Below, one piece after another: positions 55,394 to 64,000 of a stretch of 64,000 nucleotides of DNA. The stretch is from Globisporangium splendens (taxonomy: Eukaryota; Oomycota; Peronosporomycetes; Pythiales; Pythiaceae). Numbering within the stretch: the stretch's first letter is position 1; each line of letters starts with the position of its first letter. The notes under the pieces are model-generated. The model had not been told where the DNA came from. It searched no databases and saw nothing but the letters and a program-made list of their open reading frames with translations. The position numbers and the translations under genes are program-made. Location of the stretch: the NCBI GenBank assembly GCA_006386115.1, contig VFIW01000002.1:434001-498000 (forward strand), read 5' to 3'.

Positions 55394-57265
55394 TTAGAGC
55401 TGCGTCGTGTAGTCATAATTGTCGACGACGGCCGCCAAGTTGACCTTGAGCTCCTTCTCGTGGACGTACGTGGGCAGCTCCATGTGGTTGAAGCACGCCT
55501 GGCCGCGGATCACGCGCGAGATGACGAGCTCCCTGCCCATGATCGTGAACGGCGCCAGGTGGCCCTTGCTGTTGGTGAGCTTGGCGAAGCCACCGATGGG
55601 GACGCGTGTGTGGCCCGTCGTGAAGTGCAGCAGCCGCTTCTTGTGCTCCAGGTCCATGGCGTGCACGTGCTTCCAGAACCACTTCATGGATGGGTGCGCG
55701 TGGATCGTCTCGTTGTACTTGGTGTTGCGCTTCCAGTCGTCCACGTCAATCACGTCCGAGCCGCAGAGCAGGTAGTCGAGCTCCTCGGCGTCGAGCACCA
55801 TGAGCATCTCCTGCGGCACGACTTCGTAGATGCCCTTGAGGAACGCGTGCAATTGCGACGACACGCTCTCCACCAACACATGCTTGAAGTATCGGTCCAG
55901 GTACTCAAACTTGTTGGCGTCCGTCACGGCAACGTTGCGGCCATTCGGGATCAGATCCACGATCACGAGCTCGCCGTTCACCTTCTCGGTCACGCTGAAG
56001 TCCAGACCGGTCTTGTCGGCATCCGCGGTCTTGGCGAGCACGTCCAGGTGCTTGAACGCCTCAGGGTCCAGGAACTCGAGGTCCGTGAAGCTCACGGGCT
56101 GTCCCAGGATGATCTTGAGCAGCGGCGTCGCCAAGTGGAACGTCCAGAGCTTACCTTCGAGTAGTCCACGACCAAGCAGCCGACCTGCGGCGTAGAAGAA
56201 CGTCAAGTGGTCGTCGCTGACGTCGTGCTGCGAGTTCGCATTCAGGTAGAAAGTCTGCTCGGACTTGTCCGCGAGCCTGAACAAACCGGTGTTTGGGTTG
56301 CCCAGGAGCTCGTTGAGCTGCGTGAACCAGTCCATTTGCATGCTGGCCGCGGACGCGGGACCTGGGGTCTTCTGCAGATACTTCATCGCGATCTCGGCGC
56401 GTACGTACTTGCTGTCAATGCAGCTCACGTGCTCGAGCGTCTGCTCAATCATGAACTTCTTGTCGACCTTGACGTTGAGCAACTGCTTCTTGGTCGGCGC
56501 GAGCACCGCGGCGCTCTTGGCCACGAACGCCGCGTACTTGGATGGGAAATCCTGTGCGGCGTTGCCGACAACCTCGGCCTCGTGGGACGCCGAGTCCAAC
56601 GTGCCACCGAGCGGGAACACCGACGGGTTGGCCTTAACGGACTCGACGAGCGCCAGACGCGCGTTCTTGATCTCTTCGATCAGCGTCTCGGTCTTGCCGG
56701 CGTCGACGTCCACGGTGACTTGGCCGTCGTGCTCGAACGTGACCACGTAACCCGGGAAGCGGAGCTCGCCTCCCTCGCGGTACCAGAACGCCTTGCCCTC
56801 GACGTCGACCTTGCGCACCCACTCCTTGCGCTTACTGGCGCGGAATCGACGGCCGCTCAGCTCGTTCGCGGGGGTCTTGGGCTTCTTGGCCTTCTTCTTG
56901 GCCTCCTCGTTGAGTGGCTCGCCGCAGACGTTGCAGTACGAGACCGTCGTAAAGTTCTCAAAGCCACACGCCTCGCAGTTCTGGTGGCCGAGTTCAGCGA
57001 CCCTGTGAAATATTTTGTGTGTGTGTGTGAGAGAGAGAGAGATGAATGAGATGAAACAACGGTGATAGAGCAGGTCGAGCCTCGAAACAACAGCTTACTT
57101 GACGGCTTCTTCTTCGCGGTTGAGCTTCTCGGTGGTCACGAGCGGCGCGTTGAGCTGCATCTCGTCGTAGTCCTTGTTGTTCCAGCGGCGCACACAGAGC
57201 ATGTGCCAGATGACCACGATGAGGCAGGCGACGCCGACCAGCAGGATGATGACCGAGTCCTTCAT
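55394..57265 (-). CDS. H14: HECT E3 ubiquitin ligase, subfamily B
   Basis: Two exons, 57265-57099 and 57002-55394, 591 aa in frame. Exon 1: MKDSVIILLVGVACLIVVIW (TM), EMQLNAPLVTTEKLNREEEAV. Exon 2: zinc finger CEACGFENFTTVSYCNVC, a Lys-rich stretch, then directly SKRKEWVRKVDVEGKAFWYR, RFPGYVVTF and HECT, so the ZnF/HECT intron is absent. The catalytic block is GQACFNHMELP. The tail NYDYTTQL lacks the Phe-4 pattern. N-lobe features are those of subfamily B (FVAKSAAVLAPTKKQL, VSCIDSKYVR). A simple repeat (GT)n(GA)n lies in intron 1 (57016-57042). 55614-55840 is shared exactly with H13. Confidence 0.88.
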
Positions 57266-57305
57266 GCTTGATGTTGCTGTGTGAGTCGACGTGGCGTGAA
57301 ACGGG

Positions 57306-57323
57306 CGAATTGCGGACTGACTC
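57306..57323 (-). promoter_or_regulatory. Oomycete Inr/FPR core promoter of H14
   Basis: Minus strand reads GAGTCAGTCCGCAATTCG, an Inr (TCAGTCC) directly followed by CAATTC, 41-58 bp before the ATG. Confidence 0.55.
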
Positions 57324-58381
57324 AAGCACAGACGAAGGAAAGGGAGGGAGGGAGGCACCGCATTTGAGGCTCAAATGCTGCTGCTGGGCGGGACGTTGGT
57401 TTTCTGCACGATGGGAGCTGCAAACGAAAGAGACCAGATGCTGGTGAGGGCTTCTGTTTTTGTGAAGTGACACCTTAAAACACGCGAATTGAGTAATCTG
57501 CTATAATTGATATAGTGGGAATACTGCTCGTGATTGGACGGTTTATTTAGTTGCATACATTGTATCTGCCAATTCCTTCTTTAAATCGATGAGATGGCTT
57601 GCTTGATTATTCGAGAGGGATGCAGACCCAGCAGCAGATGATGTCCATAATCACCACGAAGGAAAAAAGACAGGCGTATATCAGTGAATAATTTACTTCA
57701 GTACGTTTCAATCTCTGCTTTTTGGAAGCCTCGACTTGCCCTTCATGAGAAAGAAAAAAAGATGGCGATGACAGCCACCTCAACAGACACGTGAACAGAG
57801 AGGGACTCTATCCGCAGCCTTCAACCACAGCGCCTTCCCTGCTGAGTGGCTCACGAGAAGCAAGTGGAATGGAAACTGGAGAGCTCCCGACTTGGGTGTT
57901 GAGAACGCACCCCGTTTCTGTGCAAAAGCTCACCTAGAATCGCAGGATTAGAAGATGCGCCAGAGTGGGACATTGAGTCACCAATCAACCAACACCACGT
58001 GCAAAAGCACCACCTGGAACCACACAGCAGCAACGACGAGGATCGGCCGGAGCGGTGTACAGTACTCTTGAGCATCGCGATCGTGCGCAGAAGCCAGAAT
58101 TGTGCTCAAATTTGCTGCTCTCACGTGAGCGAATAGAAGTGAGGAGTCTCAGTGCCGCACTGATTTGCATGGTTTTACAGTGTCCAACTGTAATTTTGAG
58201 TTTCCAGTGAGCTAAAACTCGAGCCAAGATACCTCAAATGGACGCAGCATGGCACGACCCGGACTTTCCAAAATCTCAATGGGTCCATCAATGCATGCAC
58301 CACCTTAATCGAGTCTGTGCGTATGTTTTGCTTTGCATCTCGTTTTAAGTTAATGGCCACCTCCCACGTCCTAATTCCACA
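57324..58381. other. Intergenic between H14 and H15
   Basis: About 1 kb with short spurious frames only. No supported feature. Confidence 0.6.
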
Positions 58382-60312
58382 CTACTGGCCAAACTCATAA
58401 TTGTCCAAAATGCCAAACAGACACGCCTTGAGCTCTTTCTTCTTGACGTATGTGGGCAGTTCCATGTGGTTGAAGCACGGTTGGCCGCGGATCAGGCGCG
58501 AAATGACCAATTCTCGCCCCACGATCGTGAACGGCGAGAGTCTCCCGTTGTAGTTTGTCAGTGCCGCAAAGCCGCCGATGGGCACGCGCGTGTTCCCCGT
58601 CGTAAAGTGCAAAAGTCGCTTCTTGTACTCGAGGTCCATGCCGCGCACAAACTTCCAGAACCACCGCTTCGACGGATGCGCGTGGATCGTCTCGTTGTAC
58701 TTGGAGTGGTGCTCCCAGTCGTCGACGTCGATCACGTCCGAGCCGCACAGCACGTAGTCAAACTCTTCTGGGTCAAAGAGCACGAGCAGCTCCTGCGGCA
58801 CGACTTCGTAAAAGCCCTTGAGAAACGCAAACAATTGCGACTCAACGCTCTCGAAGAGTGTGTACTTGAAGTAACGATCCAGGTACTCGAACTTGTTGGC
58901 ATCGGTCACGGCAATGTTGCGGCCATCTGGGATCAGATCCACTACGTGGACTTCGCCATTTACGTGCTGAGTCACGCTAAAGTCCAAGCCCAACGACTCG
59001 ACGTCCGAGTGCGTCACGAGGTACTCCAGGCTCTTGTACGCCTCGGGATCGAAAAACGCGAGGTCCGTGAAACTCACGGGGAGACCCAGGAGAATCTTCA
59101 GCAGGGGCGTCGCCAAGTGGAATCCCCAGATGTTGCCCCCGAGCAAGCCGCGACCAAGCAACCGGCCAGACGAGTAGTAGAACGTCAGGTGGTCGTCGCC
59201 GACCGCAAGCTTCGAGTGCGGGTTCAGGTAGAATGTCTGGTCCGATTTGTTCACGAGCTTGAACAAACCCGTCTCCGGGTTGCCCAGGAGCTCGTTCAGT
59301 TGCACAAACCACTCGCGCTGCAAGTTGCTCGTCGCGGCTGCTGGTTCCTTGGCAAACTTGATCGTCAGATCCGCACGCGCGTACTTTGTGTCGATGCAGC
59401 TCACATGGTCCAGCGACTGTTCAAGCATGAACTTGCGCGTGATGTTGAGCTTCAGGAGCTGTCTCTTGGTCGGCGCGAGCGCCAGGGTGCTCTTTGCCAC
59501 AAACAGCGCGTACTTGGACGGAAAATCCAAGCTGGCCACCTGCTCGAGCAGCTCGTTGTCGATGTAAGAGTGAGCAGCCTCAAGTGGATTTACCACATAC
59601 GGGATGGCTCTGCTGGACTCGACGAGGTTCAAACGAGCGCTTTGGGCTTCATGGATCAACAGCTCGGTCTTCTTCAGCCCCTTGGTTTCAAGCGCCATTT
59701 GATCGTCGAGTTCGAACGTGACGACGTACCCTGGGAACTGCGACTCGGCGCTGGACGTGCCCTGACGGTACCAATACGCTCCGCCTTCGACATCGGTCTT
59801 GCGCAGCCACTCTTTGCGTTTGCTGCACGTACAGGATACATATGCGTTCTGAAACCCGGGCGTGTAAATGCGCATTTGAAAAACAAAACGTACCTGGCAC
59901 GGAGACGACGGCCGCTCAATGTATTTGGTGTCCCCTTGGACTCCTTCGCTCTCTTTTTCGCGTCCTCACCGATGGGCTCACCGCAGACGTTACAGAATGC
60001 GATGCGCTTGAAATTCTCAAAGCCGCACGCGTCGCACTTGCTGAAACCCTGCTCAGCTTCCCTGTGTCAGTCCAGGACGCACACAATCATTAGCACATCC
60101 AACAGTGACCATGAAAGCGCTTGCAGCACATCCATTATGTACTTGGCAGCGGCTTCCTCGCGGTTGAGCGACTCGGACACGAGCAGCGGCGCGTTGAGCT
60201 GCATCTGGTCGTAGTCCTTCTGGTTCTCGTGGCGGATGTACCATGTGATGGCGACGATGACGATGAGCAGCCCGACCGACGCGAGCCCGAACGACACGCC
60301 CTGCGACACCAT
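58382..60312 (-). CDS. H15: HECT E3 ubiquitin ligase, subfamily B
   Basis: Exons 60312-60143, 60061-59894 and 59822-58382 give 592 aa in frame. Exon 1: VSFGLASVGLLIVIVAITWY (TM), QMQLNAPLLVSESLNREEAAA. Exon 2: zinc finger CDACGFENFKRIAFCNVC and GRRLRAR. Exon 3: SKRKEWLRKTDVEGGAYWYR, QFPGYVVTF, then HECT with the catalytic block GQPCFNHMELP. It is close to H14 in the first exon (EMQLNAPL/QMQLNAPL; NREE) and in FVAKSTLALAPTKRQLLKL. The C-terminus is LDNYEFGQ, with Phe at -3 rather than -4, which could affect catalysis if the -4 rule holds here. In-frame ATGs further upstream were not used because the TM follows this one directly. Confidence 0.88.
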
Positions 60313-61327
60313 CGCTGCTTCCCTTCCACGAGCGTCTTTCGCCTTGAGCAGCAGAGACTCCTCCAATTGCAAAAGTAGCGCACGTGAAGCCGTTCGAAGT
60401 CTCGAAGACGACGACGAACGGAAATGGTCTCCACATTCCGAGCAGATCCATTCAGAACGATGCGAAAACTGATCATCACTCCCATTTGCCAGTCAACGAC
60501 GATGAGTGAGAACGCAGGGGTAGGTGAATGCCTGTATAAGTACATACTCTGCCATATCTTGTATCTTTGTAGTTCGTATCAAACACTGATTGTGTAACTA
60601 CTGTACCTGTATAGATAGATAGGTGATGAAATAATCTCCTCTCTAAAACAGAAGGGGAGGGTTTTAGTGCAACTGTCTTGGATTCTAGGTGCGAGGGGTT
60701 CAGATGACCGTCTGTGAACAGGGACGGTGCAGTGTGTTTTGTGTCCTCAACTCAGCTTTGGGAATCGTTCCTGTTTCAGTACACCCGCTTGAGGCATGGC
60801 AGATGTGCGAAAATGTGCTTTCGAAATGGAACCCCTGTGCACATAATCCGATCGCTTTGCAAAACGAAATTTGATTGGAGCTCCAGCCTCTGCCTTAACT
60901 TTGACATTTGGGCTCAGGTGTGGTGCTTTCTTTAATCGATTAAAAGTTGCAGTTGTATTTTGATGGCGCAAAAGGTACTTCAACCTTCGCTCTTCCGAAA
61001 CCCCGCTCACATCAACTTGTGAAATGCCAGAACCCAACGAATTGGTTGTGTGTGTGGTAAGGAGGTCATGCATCCCTACGAAGCAATATTTGACGTCGCA
61101 ATTGTCGATGCAAGCTATAAAACACCGCAACCCTCAAACGGAAAAAATGCGCTTGTTGATGTCAAGACTCGATATGAGCAGTGGGTCCGCCAACCTTGTG
61201 ATCCAAATTTTAAATATACGCAGACCACATCTACCATTACGTTTTTTTTGTCTCAACTCTCGTTTTCACGCCATACTACACAACAAAATCGGTTTCGAGA
61301 AGCGGAATCCCCACTGTTCGCAGCTTC
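60313..61327. other. Intergenic between H15 and H16
   Basis: AT-richer than the genes, with no supported gene, RNA or repeat apart from a few GATA units near 60615. Confidence 0.6.
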
Positions 61328-63448
61328 TCATGCCGTCGTGAAGCCATACAAATCTGTTTCCAGCGTCGCATAGAGCACAGTCTTGAGCTCCAACTTGGAG
61401 CGATACAGCGGCAGCTCCAAGCGATTGAAGCACGCGTGGCTGGAAATGTACTGCGTCGAGTAGTACGAGACTCCCTTGAGCGTAAACGGACACAAGCGGC
61501 CATCGTAACTGGTCAGTCCAGCGAACCCGGCAAGCGGCACGCGGGACGAGCCCGTCGCGAACAGCAGCAGACGACGGCGGTACTCGTTCGGCATGTCGCC
61601 AACGACTTCCCAGAACCAGCGCAGCACGCTCGAGCCGTTCAGATTCACCGAGTTGACCGTGTTCGCCTGCCAGTCGGCGACGTCGATCTCCTGTGTGCCG
61701 CAGAGCAGGTAGTCAAACTCCTCAGCGTCAAAGATCATAAGCAGATCCTGCGGAATCACTTCGTACAGACCCTTGAGGAACATGTACATCTGACTGGACA
61801 CGCTTTCAAAGAGCGTGTAGTGGAACTTGCGTTCGAGGTACTGGTGCTTGTTGGCGTCCGTGACGGGGATGTTGCGGCCGTCGGGGATCAAGTCCACAGT
61901 CACGACGTCGGCGCCACGTTTCTCGGTCACGCTAAAGTCCAGACCCAGCGTCTCGACGCCCTCGTTGTCCAGCAGCCACTGCATGCTCTTGTACGCCTCG
62001 GGGTCAAAGTACTCCAAGTCGCTGAACGACACGGGGATGCCCAGGATGATCTTGACCAGCGGCATGGACAGATGGAAACCCCAGACGCCGCCTTCGAGCA
62101 GCGCGCGGCCAATGAGTCGCCCCGTCGAGAAGTAGTACGTCAAGTGGTCGTCTCCAATGTCGTGCGCCGAGCTCGGGTTCAGGTAAAACGACTGGTCGCT
62201 CTTGTTGTGGCACACAAACAATTGCAATTGCGGACTCAGCAGCATCTCGTTCACGAGCATGAACCACTCGCGGTGCACGCCGCCAGCGTCCACGCCGCTC
62301 TCGTCCAAAAACGTGATGCGCATGAACGAGCGGATATTCTTCTCCTGGATGCAGCTCAAGTGGTCGATCGACTCCTCCAACATGTACTCGCGGTGCACCG
62401 AGAGCTTGAGGAACTCGACTTCCGCCGGCACGATCAGCGACGCCGTGGAGATCACGAAGTGCGCGTACTTGGTCGGGAAATCCTGGGCCACGAACGTCAC
62501 GACCTCGTTCATGCGCTCCTTGGACTCGAGCGTGCTGCCCGTCGGGAAAATCGCCGGGTTTGCGTCGTTCGATGGGACGAGGTCCATGGTGATGCTGTCG
62601 TCCCATTTCACGAGTCCTGCCGCCGCGACAGTCTCGACCTGGTGCTGAGACTGCTGCTGCTCAGCAGAGTCGTCCTCTTGCTTTTCCTGCTGGAAGCGCA
62701 CGGCGTACCCGGGGAACTGCGACTCGACCGCGCCGCCATTCACGCACCCGCGGTACCAAAACATGTTGCCATTGACGTCCAGCTTGCGCACCCACTCCTT
62801 GCGTTTTCTACAGAACACACAAAAGAGTCTGATGAATGTGCCGTCCTCATCAACAAATATGGAAACTCTATGCTATAAAAGAACGTACCGCGCGCGGATT
62901 TGCTGCGTCGTGAGCTGCTGAGTGCCGCTCGTGGGCGTCGCGCCGTCGCTGCTCGCGTTCTCCTTCTTCTTCTTGGTCGCGTCATCCGCATTGTCGCCCG
63001 CGAGCTTCTCGCCGCAGAGACTGCAGTACGCGAAGCGCTTGAAATTCTCAAACTCACAGCCTGGACACACCGTGAACCCGGCTTCCGCTTCTCTGTAATA
63101 GCAGCAATGAGAAACAAAATCCAGTTGAGCACACAGACTTGTGTATAGAGGCGTAAATAAATGAATGCACCTGGTCGCGGCGTCAATGCGATGCTCCACC
63201 GATTCGCCTCTGTAGTATATACAGAACCGCACACACGCACGAGTGTTAGCATGTGAATATGAAGTCCATGCAAATGCTCGTAACATATATACGTACGAGA
63301 GCAGTGGCGTGTGCATGTTTTCGAGCATGCGGCGCTGCTGCTTGCGGCATCCGGCGAGCCAGACGATGAGGAAGATGACGCAGATCACGAGCATGCCCAC
63401 GCCCTGGTAGAGCATCGCCGACACCGTGTTGCCGCTCGAGTCCGCCAT
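61328..63448 (-). CDS. H16: membrane-anchored RanBP2-ZnF HECT E3 ubiquitin ligase
   Basis: Exons 63448-63297, 63209-63171, 63092-62889 and 62807-61328 give 624 aa in frame. Exon 1: MLYQGVGMLVICVIFLIVWLAG (TM), then ENMHTPLLS. The microexon is 39 nt, two codons longer than elsewhere: GESVEHRIDAATR. Exon 3: zinc finger CPGCEFENFKRFAYCSLC, with Glu for the usual Gly after the second Cys. Exon 4: KRKEWVRKLDVNGNMFWYR, QFPGYAVRF, a Gln-rich linker, then HECT with the catalytic block SSHACFNRLELP and tail YGFTTA. The VSCIQ-like DHLSCIQEKNIR block is partly like subfamily B, so it may be an intermediate. A LINE 3' end lies 443 bp upstream. Confidence 0.9.
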
Positions 63449-63891
63449 CCTGCCTCAATGGACACAAATACAGGAACAGAGGCGGCGTCTTCTGTCGATC
63501 AACAGGAGAATGGAAATAGGGAACTGTGTGATGTGGCCGATATGAGGGAAGGAGGATGCGCCATTGTTCCCTCCCTTTAATTGGCCATTCCCACCGATTA
63601 CGTACGTATTGGACCTCTATACAAGAGACAGCTAAAGATTAGACAGTGCGGGTAGGGCAACAAGACGATATTTGTGCAGATATGCATGGGTCATCTTCCC
63701 AGGGTTCGGGTTTTCAGCTTTTGGTATCTTTGTAGAGAGGGACAATGTCGGTGTGGAAAGAAAGACACAAGGCGAGTAACCATCCAGTGTCTATAAACAT
63801 TGCTTTAGAATCAGTTTCGAACGCTCCTCGATTTTGCCATTTTGGAACCATAATAAACATTCAATTTTCTGTTCATTTATGGAAACGGAAA
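63449..63891. other. Upstream region of H16
   Basis: Between the H16 start and a LINE tail. No clear Inr was picked out and no gene is seen. Confidence 0.55.
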
Positions 63892-64000
63892 TTCTTTATC
63901 TTTATCTTTATAAGGTGAGGTATATTGAGGTTCATTGTCGTGACCTACAATATCCATTCTCCTACCTAATCTTCATTGCGAATTTCATCTAGAAGTGTAA
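63892..64000 (-). mobile_element. LINE copy C, 3' end only (cut by window end)
   Basis: Matches the 3' ends of LINE copies A and B: the tail (TCTTTA repeats on the plus strand), then GGTGAGGTATATTGAGGTTC, GTGACCTACAATATCCATTC and CATCTAGAAGTGTAA. It continues beyond the window and is slightly diverged from A and B. Confidence 0.88.

Noticed and set aside
58466..60214. 582-codon plus-strand ORF opposite H15
   Set aside because: It runs through two introns and all exons of H15 on the other strand. The real gene has clear domains and splice sites.
61436..62878. 480-codon plus-strand ORF opposite H16
   Set aside because: Antisense to the conserved HECT exon and produced by its codon bias; similar long antisense frames occur opposite H11, H12, H14 and H15. 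No family resemblance on that strand.

Overview
The window is eukaryotic and fits an oomycete, most likely of the Peronosporales/Pythiales type. Evidence: short GT-AG introns of about 60-120 bp, core promoters of the oomycete Inr/FPR type (TCAYTYY followed by CAWTTT-like), Gypsy and LINE elements, and a relic resembling an oomycete-expanded multi-pass membrane family. No tRNA, rRNA or CRISPR array was seen.

The dominant content is an array of HECT-type E3 ubiquitin ligase genes. I count 16 loci (called H1-H16 here). Eleven look intact (H2, H5, H6, H7, H9, H10, H11, H12, H14, H15, H16). Five are broken or truncated (H1, H3, H4, H8, H13), and there are smaller tail fragments. The intact genes share one architecture: an N-terminal transmembrane exon ending in a [D/E]LHAPLL-like motif, a 33-nt microexon coding a SxxHRLDAALR-like peptide, a RanBP2-type zinc finger (C-x2-C-x3-N-x6-C-x2-C, usually with GFENFKRF), a basic stretch, a KEWxRKxDxxGKxFWYR...FPGY module (WW-like at best), and a C-terminal HECT domain with its catalytic Cys in SHACFNRLDLP. 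For every intact gene except H5's first junction, my splice models use GT-AG sites and keep the reading frame to the terminal stop. H11, H14 and H15 form a second subfamily (B), which lacks the microexon and has diverged C-termini.

Layout: 0-4.3 kb, H1 (broken) and H2, plus strand. 4.6-13.2 kb, a Gypsy/chromovirus-like retrotransposon with 535-bp LTRs and a TGCGT target duplication; it lies on the minus strand and carries a long antisense ORF. 13.7-17 kb, H3 and H4, both pseudogenes, tail to tail. 18.9-24.7 kb, H5 and H6, minus. 24.7-29.7 kb, two copies of one LINE 3' region in inverted orientation, between the divergent genes H6 and H7. 30.1-32.4 kb, H7, plus. 32.3-32.9 kb, an inverted duplication of the H7 tail. 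33-42.9 kb, H8 (deleted), H9, H10 and H11, minus. 43.6-44.5 kb, the membrane-protein relic. 44.9-47 kb, H12. 48.2-53.7 kb, a housekeeping island: PGS1 (plus), a DGK1/dolichol-kinase-family gene (minus) and CDC45 (plus). 53.8-63.5 kb, H13-H16, minus. 63.9-64 kb, the 3' end of a third LINE copy.

The family is evolving by duplication, gene conversion and decay. H9 and H10 share an apparently identical 821-bp tract, and H13 and H14 share a 227-bp tract. The architecture suggests membrane-anchored E3 ligases with a possible ubiquitin- or substrate-binding zinc finger. That function is inferred from domains and is not shown by the sequence.
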